DNA from: Pseudochelatococcus lubricantis
GTDB lineage: Bacteria; Pseudomonadota; Alphaproteobacteria; Rhizobiales; Beijerinckiaceae
Assembly (NCBI RefSeq): GCF_011762225.1
Contig: NZ_JAASQI010000007.1
Span: forward strand, 229,383-293,382
DNA length: 64,000 nucleotides
Direction: 5' to 3'
Shown here: in pieces, positions 1 to 7,850 of the stretch
Numbering within the stretch: the stretch's first letter is position 1
Layout: each line of letters begins with the position of its first letter
Made by a program: the position numbers and the translations under genes
Notes under the pieces: model-generated
What the model was told of the DNA's origin: nothing
Databases searched by the model: none
The model's input: the letters and a program-made list of their open reading frames with translations, nothing else

Positions 1-160
1 CGGCAACTGGCAACTTGCCGACACGAAAAGTCGTTCCGTTCCAGAGGCTTAGCGAAGCGACGAAGTTGCCGGTCGGCAATCTGGCAACTTCCCTCCGGCA
101 ACTTGGCAACTTCAAAAGATCGTTCGAATTCAACGGCTTGAGGAAGTTGCCAGATTGCCA
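1..160. repeat. cluster of GGCAACTT-type short repeats in both orientations
   Basis: The octamer GGCAACTT or its shorter form GGCAACT occurs several times (near 2, 9, 90, 98 and 106). Its complement AAGTTGCC occurs near 64 and 145. The stretch lies upstream of the RuvC-like gene and no convincing gene covers it, although one frame is open to about 137. Such clustered inverted and direct copies could be regulator-binding sites or decay of a repetitive coding region. The function is unknown. Confidence 0.45.
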
Positions 161-293
161 GAATTCCTGCTCTCCCTACGGGAGAGACGAGCGAGCGCCC
201 ATCAGGCGCGCTCGTCCGTCGCGACTTGTGTCGTCGGCAGCGGCGTTGGCAACCACCCTCCAGCCTGTCTCCGTCGCACCGCTCGATCCGACC

Positions 294-797
294 ATGGTGC
301 ACCTTGGCACCGATCCCCTGCGACCGGGACAGGGCCCACTCCTCGCCCTTGATCTCGGCACGACCACCGGCTGGGCGCTGCGGCTCGCGACCGGTCAGAT
401 CCTGCATGGCTCGGTCTCGTTCCGGCCGAGCCGCTTCGATGGCGGCGGCATGCGCTTCGTCCGCTTCTCCGCCTGGCTCGCCACCCTGATCACCGACGCA
501 GGTGGTCTCGAAGCGATCTACTTCGAAGAGGTCCGCCGCCACCTCGGTGTCGACGCAGCTCACCTCTATGGCGGCTTCCTCGCCACGCTGACCGCGTGGT
601 GCGAGCATCGAGCCATCGCCTATCAGGGCGTGCCCGTCGGCACCATCAAGCGCCATGCGACGGCCAAGGGCAATGCGGGCAAGGACGCCGTCATCGCCGC
701 CGTCACTGCGCGCGGCTTCAACCCGAAGGACGACAACGAAGCCGACGCCATCGCGCTGCTCCTCTGGGCCATCGAGACCAAAGGAGGCGTGCGATGA
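294..797 (+). CDS. RuvC-like / RNase H-fold phage nuclease
   Basis: A 167-aa protein with an RNase H-type fold. LALDLGTTTGWA at residues 17-28 supplies the first acidic residue (D20), FEEV at 77-80 the second, and DNEADA at 147-152 the C-terminal pair. This spacing matches Holliday-junction resolvases of the RuvC class, and phage versions process branched DNA before packaging. The frame stays open back to base 15, but the first 93 residues look non-coding (they translate the repeat cluster), so the ATG at 294 is preferred. The ribosome-binding site there is weak. The stop overlaps the next start (ATGA), so the genes are translationally coupled. Metal-dependent resolvase activity is inferred from the family. 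Confidence 0.7.
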   Translation: MVHLGTDPLRPGQGPLLALDLGTTTGWALRLATGQILHGSVSFRPSRFDGGGMRFVRFSAWLATLITDAGGLEAIYFEEVRRHLGVDAAHLYGGFLATLTAWCEHRAIAYQGVPVGTIKRHATAKGNAGKDAVIAAVTARGFNPKDDNEADAIALLLWAIETKGGVR

Positions 798-997
798 GAT
801 GGGCGCCACCCGGCTTCGGCGGCAAACGGCGATCGCCGGAAGAGATCAAGCGCGAAGGCTGGCGCGAGCAGAAGGTCCTCGTGGTCAGCGAGACCGATCC
901 GCGCCTGACCTGGCCCGAGCGTGAGCTCGTGCGGCAACTCGGAGACAAGCTCTACGGATACAGAAAGGAGGCGCGGCATGGACGTCTGGACCCGTGA
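794..997 (+). CDS. small conserved phage protein of unknown function
   Basis: A 67-aa basic and acidic protein. Its ATG overlaps the stop of the RuvC-like gene by ATGA and is preceded by a strong AAGGAGG at 781-787. Its last 20 bases overlap the start of the DUF6362 gene. No domain or membrane segment is recognised. The coupling on both sides and the good ribosome-binding site are the reasons for calling it a gene. Confidence 0.6.
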   Translation: MRWAPPGFGGKRRSPEEIKREGWREQKVLVVSETDPRLTWPERELVRQLGDKLYGYRKEARHGRLDP

Positions 998-1415
998 TCA
1001 GGTGGAAGAACGGCTCGCCGAGGCGGCTGATGCCCTGAAGCGCCTGCCTGATGCGAAAGGTCAGGGGTATTTCAGCACCTGGCCGCAGATCGTGTACGAG
1101 TTCGCGGATCTCGTCGGCCAGGAGCCCCCACGACTGCGCCGCCCCCCGCCGTCGCCTGCCGCCATCTCGCGGATGGAAAAGACCTTCGACTGGTTCGCCT
1201 GGCTGGAGCCGGAAGACGCCAAGCTCGTCTGGGCGCGCGCCGAGGGCACACCGTGGAAGCCCATCTGCTGGCGCTTCGGGCTGTCGCGCGCAACGGCGCA
1301 CCGCCGCTGGGAGTACGCGCTGAGCGTCATCACGTGGCGGCTCAATGGACGGCGGCCACCCGCGAAGCGCTCGCAGCGATTCGTGGTCGATGCGACGCGG
1401 CGCGTGTCAAGCTGA
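978..1415 (+). CDS. DUF6362 family phage protein
   Basis: A 145-aa protein starting at the ATG at 978, preceded by AAAGGAGG at 965-972. The C-terminal half contains a helix-turn-helix-like stretch (residues about 85-120, with a WKPICWRFGLSRATAHRRW-type pattern) that suggests DNA binding. Alphaproteobacterial prophages commonly carry this family just ahead of the nuclease and methylase genes, as here. The role is unknown; a small regulatory protein is one possibility. The family assignment is from memory of the sequence pattern. Confidence 0.65.
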   Translation: MDVWTRDQVEERLAEAADALKRLPDAKGQGYFSTWPQIVYEFADLVGQEPPRLRRPPPSPAAISRMEKTFDWFAWLEPEDAKLVWARAEGTPWKPICWRFGLSRATAHRRWEYALSVITWRLNGRRPPAKRSQRFVVDATRRVSS

Positions 1416-1424
1416 ATGCATCTC

Positions 1425-1462
1425 GTGAGACAATTTTCAGTGAGACATTTCCCGGCGAGACA
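1425..1462. repeat. three 15-bp-period direct repeats (GYGAGACA)
   Basis: GTGAGACA at 1425-1432 and 1440-1447 and GCGAGACA at 1455-1462 lie exactly 15 bp apart, directly after the DUF6362 gene. Helical-phase spacing close to 1.5 turns suggests a protein-binding array, though a decayed in-frame coding repeat is also possible. Confidence 0.5.
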
Positions 1463-1793
1463 TAACGGCCCGAATTCGCGTATCCCGGTGGCATGTTCGC
1501 GAGAGGCGCATCCGAAGCGGCCCGGCTGACGCGTTTGGTTCCTTCCCGGCGGATACCCTATGCGGGAGGGCGCGGCGCGAAACGTCGCTAGCGGCAGGCC
1601 GGATTTTTTGGGAAGCCACCCGGAGTCCAGCGCCTTTCATGGCCGCTCCGAAGTCCCGACGAACACAAGCATTTTGCCTCGTAGCCGCCTGCCACGCCTG
1701 GACCCTTCGCGGAGTCCGGCTCGGTATCCGGCATCCAGCGGCCAGCGGATATCCACCTTGGCACATGCCGCCAGATAATCAGTAGGAACCCGC
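1463..1793. other. non-coding stretch upstream of the HNH gene
   Basis: About 330 bases without a supportable gene. Short open frames on both strands lack ribosome-binding sites and recognisable sequence. It probably carries the promoter of the HNH/methyltransferase operon, but no clear -35/-10 pair can be defended. AGTAGGAACCC just before 1794 gives a usable Shine-Dalgarno-like sequence. Confidence 0.4.
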
Positions 1794-2570
1794 ATGACGT
1801 TCGCGCTCGATGCGTTCAACGCGCCTGGGACGGCGGTGGCGTTGGTCCAGCGCTCGCATGTGAAGAACCGGCGGATGCGCCTTCGCAGTTGCCCGGACTG
1901 CGGCAGGATCGATGAGGTCAGGGCCGACAACCTTGCGCCACGATGCCGACGATGTGCGGGTCGCCCGATGCTGGAGATGGGACGCGAACTAAAATCCGCG
2001 GGACGGAATCGTGAAACGTGCCAGCATTGCCGGATCGACTTTCCGGCACCTCCCAGCAGCCGCCAGAAGTTCTGCAGCCGGGCGTGCCGGGTTGCCGCGC
2101 GGTCGACCGAACGGACCTGCACGACCTGCGGCACTGAGTTTCGCATTGCGCGGTCGATCCTGTCTGGACGAAGCAACTCTTGCGGGCGCTTCTGCTCCCG
2201 GCCTTGCTACGAGCGTCACCTCTGCCGCACGCCCCGCATTCGCGGACGGGGATCACGCTGGGTTGCTGTTCGACGGGAAGCGCTCCGGCTGACACCGTTC
2301 TGCGCCTGCTGCGGCGGGCGAAAGCACCTCCAGGTGCACCACATCATTCCGTTCCGCCTCACGCAGGACAATTCGCAAACCAATCTCATCCCGCTTTGCC
2401 GCGTCTGCCACAAGCGGGTGGAGACGGTGTTTCACAATATCGAAGCCGCGGCTCCGCCGATCCCGCTCACCAAGCTGGTTTTGTTCTGCAGCATTCATGC
2501 GATGCGGACGGTAACCCTCCACAAGCTCAAGGCCTTGAAATCAGATGCTTCACACCGCGCTGCAGCTTGA
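1794..2570 (+). CDS. HNH endonuclease with zinc-ribbon N-terminus
   Basis: A 258-aa protein. The N-terminal two thirds contain several CxxC pairs (CPDC and CRRC near residues 34-55, CQHC near 78, then a CSRAC and a CTTC pair), consistent with two or three zinc ribbons. The HNH core is at about 178-208 (LQVHHIIPF, then N and LCRVCHKR). Phage HNH enzymes nick or cut DNA; some assist terminase and others are homing-type. Its 3' end overlaps the methyltransferase start by 26 bp, so the two may form a modification/cleavage pair, or simply share a phage early operon. Specificity cannot be read from the sequence. Confidence 0.75.
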   Translation: MTFALDAFNAPGTAVALVQRSHVKNRRMRLRSCPDCGRIDEVRADNLAPRCRRCAGRPMLEMGRELKSAGRNRETCQHCRIDFPAPPSSRQKFCSRACRVAARSTERTCTTCGTEFRIARSILSGRSNSCGRFCSRPCYERHLCRTPRIRGRGSRWVAVRREALRLTPFCACCGGRKHLQVHHIIPFRLTQDNSQTNLIPLCRVCHKRVETVFHNIEAAAPPIPLTKLVLFCSIHAMRTVTLHKLKALKSDASHRAAA

Positions 2571-3855
2571 AGACTGGCCCATCGGCCGGCTGATCGAATA
2601 TGACCGCAACCCGCGCAAGAACGATGATGTTGTCGACCGGATGGCGCAGGCCATCGTGGAATTCGGGTTTCGCATTCCGATTGTCGCGCGCAGTGACGGG
2701 CTGGTTGTCGACGGGCACCTCCGGCTCAAGGCGGCACGGCTGCTTGGCCTTGACAGCGTGCCCGTGGTCCTGGCGGACGAGTTGTCGGAAACCCAGATTA
2801 GGGCGTTCCGTTTGCTCGCCAACCAGTCGGCGAATTGGGCCGAGTGGGACGATGCGCTGCTTTCCGGTGAGCTTCAGGAACTCGTCGCCGATGATTTCGA
2901 CCTGTCGCTGATCGGCTTTTCCGATGGCGAGCTCGACCGGCTGCTCGCGTTCGAGCCGGGCGCCGAGACCTCCGATGCTACAGGCGTCGCCCCCGTCGTT
3001 ATCCCGGAACCGCCGCGCAATCCGGCATCTCGCCTCGGCGATCTGTGGACGCTGGGCGATCACCGGCTGCTCTGCGGCGACAGCACGAGTGCCGCCGATG
3101 TCCGCCGCCTGATGAATGGCCAGCGGGCGATCCTGTTCGCCACCGACCCGCCTTATCTCGTCGACTACGACGGCTCGAACCATCCGACCCGCAACAAGGA
3201 CTGGTCGCCATCCTACGGCGTCACCTGGGATGACAGCAGCCAGGGCGCGGAGCTATATGACGGCTTCATCGCGGCGGCCGTTGCCGAGGCGATCGCGGAA
3301 GACGCCGCCTGGTATTGCTGGCACGCCTCGCGCCGCCAGGCGATGCTGGAAGCCTGCTGGGAGAAGGCGGGCGCGTTCGTCCATCAGCAGATCATCTGGG
3401 TGAAGGACCGCGGAGTTCTGACCCGGTCGCACTACCTCTGGAAGCACGAGCCCTGCTTCATGGGCTGGATCAAGGGCAAGCGCCCGCCGAAGGTGGCCGA
3501 GGAAACGCTGCCCTCGACATGGGCGCTACCGAGTTTCGCCAAGGACGATCGACCAGATCACCCGACGCCGAAACCGCTCGATGCCTTCGGTATCCCGATG
3601 CGTCAGCATGTGGCGCGGGGCGGGCTTTGCTACGAGCCGTTTTCCGGTTCAGGTTCGCAGATCATGGCGGGCGAAGCCAATGGCCGCCGTGTCTTCGCGA
3701 TGGAGATCAGCCCGGCTTATGTCGATGTCGCCATCGAGCGCTGGCAGGCCGACACCGGACGCGAGGCGATCCTCGACGGCGACGGACGGACCTTCTCGCA
3801 GGTGAGGACCGAGCGGTTCGGCGAGACCGCGCATCTTCAGGACCCGGCCGCATGA
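2545..3855 (+). CDS. orphan phage DNA methyltransferase with ParB-like N-terminal domain
   Basis: A 436-aa protein. Residues 1-110 form a ParB/Srx-like domain (VVDGHLRLKAARLLG near 54-68), and residues 160-430 form an S-adenosylmethionine-dependent DNA methylase. DPPY (201-204) precedes FSGSG (366-370), the beta-class order used by N6-adenine and N4-cytosine methylases. No cognate endonuclease of restriction type is adjacent apart from the HNH protein, so a role in protecting phage DNA from host restriction is likely. The target sequence is not predictable. Its stop overlaps the next gene by ATGA. Confidence 0.85.
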   Translation: MLHTALQLEDWPIGRLIEYDRNPRKNDDVVDRMAQAIVEFGFRIPIVARSDGLVVDGHLRLKAARLLGLDSVPVVLADELSETQIRAFRLLANQSANWAEWDDALLSGELQELVADDFDLSLIGFSDGELDRLLAFEPGAETSDATGVAPVVIPEPPRNPASRLGDLWTLGDHRLLCGDSTSAADVRRLMNGQRAILFATDPPYLVDYDGSNHPTRNKDWSPSYGVTWDDSSQGAELYDGFIAAAVAEAIAEDAAWYCWHASRRQAMLEACWEKAGAFVHQQIIWVKDRGVLTRSHYLWKHEPCFMGWIKGKRPPKVAEETLPSTWALPSFAKDDRPDHPTPKPLDAFGIPMRQHVARGGLCYEPFSGSGSQIMAGEANGRRVFAMEISPAYVDVAIERWQADTGREAILDGDGRTFSQVRTERFGETAHLQDPAA

Positions 3856-4094
3856 AGCAATCGCGCGCCATGTCGCTGGCCGAGTCTCTCGTCAACGTCG
3901 CGGTAGGCTATGGGCTTGCCGTCGTCACACAGCTGCTCGTCTTTCCCCTGTTCGGGCTGCACACGACACTTGCCGAGAATATGACGATCGGCGCGATCTT
4001 CACCGCAGTGTCGATCGGCCGATCCTATTGCCTTCGAAGAATATTCGAGGGACTGCGCGTATGCCGGGAGATCAAGGAAGCCGCCGAGGCCTGA
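3852..4094 (+). CDS. DUF7220-type small membrane protein
   Basis: An 80-aa protein that begins at the ATG overlapping the methylase stop. Two hydrophobic helices (about residues 14-35 and 42-60) flank a short loop, followed by a basic tail. It resembles the small two-helix family often found right after DNA methylases in alphaproteobacterial prophages. The function is unknown, and the family name is given with moderate certainty. Confidence 0.6.
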   Translation: MKQSRAMSLAESLVNVAVGYGLAVVTQLLVFPLFGLHTTLAENMTIGAIFTAVSIGRSYCLRRIFEGLRVCREIKEAAEA

Positions 4095-4119
4095 CCTCGA
4101 CGGCTTTGGAATGTTCGAG

Positions 4120-4680
4120 TCAGACGATCCGGTACACCCGTCCGCGCGCTTCAACCTTTTCCGATGTGACATCGAGCCCGAACTTCTTCTTGAGTGCTCC
4201 GGCAATCGCGCCGCGCACCGTGTGGGCCTGCCAGCCGGTAGCGGCTGTAATTTCCTCGATGGTTGCGCCTTCCGGCGCGCGCAGCATGGCGATCAGCGCG
4301 GACTGCTTGGTCCCGGCGCGTGGCGTGCGCGTCGATTGCGCGGCTTCGGAAGCAGCGTCCGGCGTGGGATCCGCCTTCGGCGCTTCGGTCGTGATCGTGG
4401 GCGCGGTTTCGGCATCATCCGGCTCGATCCCGATAGCGGCAAGGCCAGCATCGGTCGCGACCAGCGTCGTTCCGTGGCCGTCACCGGTTTCGCGCCAGAG
4501 CGGTTCGCCCCGGCGTGAGTTTGCTTCGACCTCTTCGATCAGCCCCTTCGCGATCATCGCGCCGACGACCTTGGCGGCTGCTCCTCCCCGCAGGCTGTCG
4601 GGCAGCGGCAGGGCAATGCGCTCGGGCCGCTGTGCGGCGGCGCTCAGGATTATGGCTTGGGTGTCGGAAAGCTGTGTCAT
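4120..4680 (-). CDS. DUF3489 domain protein, winged-helix-like
   Basis: A 186-aa protein on the minus strand, inside an otherwise rightward prophage region. The N-terminal part (1-80) and the C-terminal part (125-186) each look like winged helices. The C-terminal SALIAMLRAPEGATIEEI followed by TGWQAHTVRGAI is the hallmark of DUF3489. The middle is an acidic, proline- and alanine-rich linker. A small DNA-binding regulator or phage accessory protein is the likely role. It is preceded by a GC-rich double hairpin. Confidence 0.75.
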   Translation of the reverse strand: MTQLSDTQAIILSAAAQRPERIALPLPDSLRGGAAAKVVGAMIAKGLIEEVEANSRRGEPLWRETGDGHGTTLVATDAGLAAIGIEPDDAETAPTITTEAPKADPTPDAASEAAQSTRTPRAGTKQSALIAMLRAPEGATIEEITAATGWQAHTVRGAIAGALKKKFGLDVTSEKVEARGRVYRIV

Positions 4681-4713
4681 CGGAACCTCCAGTTCGAGAG
4701 CGCCGCGACCATC

Positions 4714-4753
4714 GCGGGGCTTCTACGAGGCCAAGCCCCGCAAGCGCGGGGCT
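4714..4753 (-). promoter_or_regulatory. overlapping GC-rich hairpins ahead of the DUF3489 gene
   Basis: GCGGGGCTT (4714-4722), AAGCCCCGC (4733-4741) and GCGGGGCT (4746-4753) form two perfect but mutually exclusive stems that share the middle arm. They sit in the leader between the 73-aa gene and the DUF3489 gene on the minus strand. No U-tract follows, so an attenuator or processing element fits better than a simple terminator. Confidence 0.45.
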
Positions 4754-4772
4754 GGCGCGACGGTCGACTGGA

Positions 4773-4994
4773 TCATTCGGCGTGTTCGCCTTCGCGGAAG
4801 GCGCTGTCGGTGATGCGCTTGAGCAGTTCGGCGTAGTGGGCAAGCGTCCCGACATGGCCCCAATGCACCTCGTCCGGATGAACGTCGAAATGGTCGTCGC
4901 TCAGGGCGACAAGTCGCGCCAGCATGGCGTCGATCTCGACCTTGCGGGCGATGAAAGCGTCGAGGGCCTGGGCGTTCTTGGTGCGGCTGGTCAT
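4773..4994 (-). CDS. small conserved prophage protein, function unknown
   Basis: A 73-aa soluble, helical protein, acidic overall with a histidine-rich middle (HFDVHPDEVHWGH at about 35-47). It lies upstream of the DUF3489 gene on the same strand and diverges from the terminase operon. GGAGACC just before its ATG serves as ribosome-binding site. No domain is recognised. The sequence between it and the terminase small subunit (4995-5089) must hold both divergent promoters; CTTAT (5042-5046) and ATAAG (5054-5058) form a small inverted repeat there. Confidence 0.55.
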   Translation of the reverse strand: MTSRTKNAQALDAFIARKVEIDAMLARLVALSDDHFDVHPDEVHWGHVGTLAHYAELLKRITDSAFREGEHAE

Positions 4995-5089
4995 CCGGGG
5001 TCTCCTTGGTTCGTGACCCCATACAGGCTCTGTCCCGGACGCTTATCAAGGCAATAAGTGCATCAAATCATTATGTTTTTGGAGCTGAC

Positions 5090-5653
5090 ATGCAGGGCAT
5101 GAGCGAGCGCCAGTACGCGTCCCATGTCGGCCTGTCGCGGGGCGCGATCCAGAAGGCGAGGATGTCGGGACGGCTCGTCCTGCATGCCGATGGTTCGATC
5201 GATGCGCGGGCCAGCGATGCGCGCCGCGCGTCGATGACCGACCCCTCGAAGCAGCGTCGTGATGGAGCCGAGGCCAAGCTGAAGCCCGTCCCCGATGCGG
5301 CCTTGTCCGCAGTCGGCGACACGCTGCGCGAAAGCGGGATCGCGCCATCGCCGGCTGGCGGCGGGACCACGTTTCTCCAGGCCAAGACCGCCAACGAGGT
5401 GCTGAAGGCTCAGGAACGGCGTCTGCGTCTGCAGCGCATGAAGGGCGAGGTCATCGACCGAGCGCGGGCGACGGCGCTTGTTTTCCGACTGGCGCGCGAG
5501 GAGCGCGATGCATGGGCGAACTGGCCGGCACGGATCGCGGCACTGATGGCAGCGGAACTCGGCCTCGAAGCGCACGCGATGCAAAAGGTTCTGGAGACCC
5601 ATGTCCGAGCGCACCTCGCCGATCTCGCCGAGGTCGCCACAGATTTTCGCTGA
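5090..5653 (+). CDS. terminase small subunit-like DNA-binding protein
   Basis: A 187-aa protein. The N-terminal 50 residues form a helix-turn-helix of the Nu1/terminase small subunit type (RQYASHVGLSRGAIQKAR near 7-24), and the C-terminal half is helical and charged. It starts at the ATG at 5090 with GGAG at 5081; the longer frame lacks such a signal. Position directly before the large subunit, with a 53-bp overlap, supports recognition of packaging sites and recruitment of the motor. Sequence evidence alone would not distinguish it from a generic phage DNA-binding protein. Confidence 0.7.
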   Translation: MQGMSERQYASHVGLSRGAIQKARMSGRLVLHADGSIDARASDARRASMTDPSKQRRDGAEAKLKPVPDAALSAVGDTLRESGIAPSPAGGGTTFLQAKTANEVLKAQERRLRLQRMKGEVIDRARATALVFRLAREERDAWANWPARIAALMAAELGLEAHAMQKVLETHVRAHLADLAEVATDFR

Positions 5654-7631
5654 CGCGGACCGTCGGTCAGAGGAGCTTTTCGCCTTCGAAGGCGTCGATG
5701 CGCTCGTCCAAGCCTGGCGCGATGGGCTCACGCCCGATCCTACGCTTACCGTGGCGGAATGGGCGGATCGGCATCGGTTCCTGAGCCCCCGCGCTTCGGC
5801 CGAGCCCGGGCGGTATCGCACCGATCGCACACCCTACATGCGCGCCATCATGGATGCGCTGTCGCCCGGCAACGCCGCGCGCCGCATCGTCTTCATGAAG
5901 GCGGCGCAGGTCGGCGCGACCGAGGCCGGCAACAACTGGATCGGCTACGTCATCCACCATGCGCCGGGACCCATGCTCGCGGTCCAGCCGACGGTGGAAC
6001 TGGCGAAGCGCTTCTCGCGCCAACGCATCGATCCGCTCATTGCGGAAAGCCCGGTGCTGCGCGAGCGCGTCAAGCCGCAGCGCTCGCGCGACGCCGGCAA
6101 CACGGTTCTGTCGAAGGAGTTCCCGGCGGGGCTTCTGGTCATCACCGGCGCCAACAGCGCGGTCGGCCTGCGCTCGATGCCGGCGCGCTACCTGTTTCTC
6201 GACGAGGTCGATGCCTATCCCCCTTCCGCCGACGAGGAAGGCGATCCTGTCGCCTTGGCCGAGGCCCGGACGCGCACGTTCTCCTGGCGCTCGAAGGTCT
6301 TTCTCACCTCGACGCCGACGATCCATGGCGTGTCGCGGATCGAGCGCGAGTTCGAGGCGAGCGACCAGCGACGCTACTTCGTGGCGTGCCCGCATTGCGA
6401 TCACCGCCAGTGGCTCCGCTTCGAGCGTCTGCGCTGGGAGAAGGGTCAACCGCATACGGCACACTACTCTTGCGAAGCCTGTGAGGGCCGGATCGAGGAA
6501 CATCACAAGACGGCCCTGATGATGTCCGGCGAATGGCGACCGACGCGCGATAATGCGCATTCGGGAACGGTCGGATACCATCTCTCGGGGCTCTATTCGC
6601 CGGTGGGCTGGCTCTCATGGGCTGACATCGCCCGAATGTGGGACGCTGCGCAGACCAGCGACGAAGCCAAGCGCAGCTTCAAGAACGGCGTCCTCGGCGA
6701 GACCTGGATCGAGACCGGCGAAGCACCGGACTGGCAGCGGCTCTACGAGCGGCGCGAGCCATGGCGCATCGGCACGGTGCCGAGCGGCGGCCTGTTCCTC
6801 ACGGCGGGCGCAGACATCCAGAAAGACCGCATCGAAGTCTCGATCTGGGCCTGGGGTCGCCGGCTCGCGAGCTGGCTCGTGGACCACATCGTCATCCCCG
6901 GCGGCCCGGACAGCGCCGAGGCTTGGGCGGCTCTGACGGTTCTCCTTGGCCAGACATGGCCGCACGCCCATGGCGTTCGGCTGAGCCTGTCGAAACTCGC
7001 GATCGACACAGGGTTCGAAGCGCCCGCCGTCTATGCATGGGCGCGCCAGCAGGGATTTGCGCAGGTCATTCCCATCAAGGGCGTCGAAGGCTTCAATCGC
7101 ACGGCGCCGGTGACAGGCCCGTCCTTTGTCGATGCGACGGAAGGCGGCCGCAAGATCCGCCGCGGCGCGCGGCTCTGGACGATCGCCGTCGCAACATTCA
7201 AGGCCGAGACCTATCGCTTTCTGCGGTTGTCGAAGCCGACCGACGAGGATGCGGCGGACGGAGCGCAGGGTCCGGCCGGGCTTGTGCACTTGCCCCAGGG
7301 CGTTGACGCCGAATGGGTGAAGCAACTCGTGGCCGAGCATCTTGTGACCGTCACCACCAAGCGCGGCTTCCAGAAGCTCGAATGGCAGAAGGTGCGCGAA
7401 CGCAACGAGGCGCTGGACTGCCGGGTCTATGCCCGCGCCGCCGTCTGGATCGCCGGAGCCGATCGCTGGTCCGACGAGAAGTGGCGAGACCTCGAAGATC
7501 AGGTCGGCCCGCAGCCTGCGGACACTGACGACACGCAATCGAACATCGAAGCCGGGCGTCTCGCCCGTCCAAACCCGCCATCCACCAAGCGGCAGAGCGA
7601 CTGGCTCGGCCCGCGCGGGAAGTGGTTCTGA
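5601..7631 (+). CDS. phage terminase large subunit (GpA family)
   Basis: A 676-aa protein, the normal size for the lambda GpA class. The N-terminal ATPase has a deviant Walker A (MKAAQVGATEAG, 99-110) and a Walker B (LFLDEVD, 198-204). A zinc-binding insert carries CPHC and CEAC pairs (about 263-300). The C-terminal nuclease has acidic positions in TAGADIQKDRIE (about 406-417) and LAIDTGF. It pumps phage DNA into the prohead and cuts it. It starts at an ATG inside the small subunit gene and is followed 10 bp later by the gpW-like gene. Confidence 0.95.
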   Translation: MSERTSPISPRSPQIFADADRRSEELFAFEGVDALVQAWRDGLTPDPTLTVAEWADRHRFLSPRASAEPGRYRTDRTPYMRAIMDALSPGNAARRIVFMKAAQVGATEAGNNWIGYVIHHAPGPMLAVQPTVELAKRFSRQRIDPLIAESPVLRERVKPQRSRDAGNTVLSKEFPAGLLVITGANSAVGLRSMPARYLFLDEVDAYPPSADEEGDPVALAEARTRTFSWRSKVFLTSTPTIHGVSRIEREFEASDQRRYFVACPHCDHRQWLRFERLRWEKGQPHTAHYSCEACEGRIEEHHKTALMMSGEWRPTRDNAHSGTVGYHLSGLYSPVGWLSWADIARMWDAAQTSDEAKRSFKNGVLGETWIETGEAPDWQRLYERREPWRIGTVPSGGLFLTAGADIQKDRIEVSIWAWGRRLASWLVDHIVIPGGPDSAEAWAALTVLLGQTWPHAHGVRLSLSKLAIDTGFEAPAVYAWARQQGFAQVIPIKGVEGFNRTAPVTGPSFVDATEGGRKIRRGARLWTIAVATFKAETYRFLRLSKPTDEDAADGAQGPAGLVHLPQGVDAEWVKQLVAEHLVTVTTKRGFQKLEWQKVRERNEALDCRVYARAAVWIAGADRWSDEKWRDLEDQVGPQPADTDDTQSNIEAGRLARPNPPSTKRQSDWLGPRGKWF

Positions 7632-7640
7632 GGATATGTC

Positions 7641-7850
7641 ATGGCCTGGACGACCGACGAACTCGATGCGCTGAAGCGCGCCTATGCCAGCGGTACGCTC
7701 CGGGTCAGCTATGACGGCAAGACAGTCGAGTATGGCTCGGCGGATGACCTGCTGAAGCGGATCCGCACCATCGAGGCCGAGATCACCGCATCCTCCGGCG
7801 TGCCGCGCGCCATCGCGGGCTATGCCGGGTTCGGACGAGGCGACCGGTGA
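7641..7850 (+). CDS. gpW-like head-tail joining protein
   Basis: A 69-aa protein with the gpW fold pattern: an N-terminal helix (WTTDELDALKRAYASG), a beta hairpin (RVSYDGKTVEYGSADDLL) and a C-terminal helix (IRTIEAEI). gpW sits between portal and tail and is essential for DNA retention and tail attachment in lambda. Position between terminase and portal is the canonical one. The portal gene overlaps its stop. Confidence 0.85.
   Translation: MAWTTDELDALKRAYASGTLRVSYDGKTVEYGSADDLLKRIRTIEAEITASSGVPRAIAGYAGFGRGDR

Noticed and set aside
1437..1766. Leftward open frame in the gap before the HNH gene
   Set aside because: It lacks a ribosome-binding site and any recognisable sequence, and overlaps the direct-repeat array.
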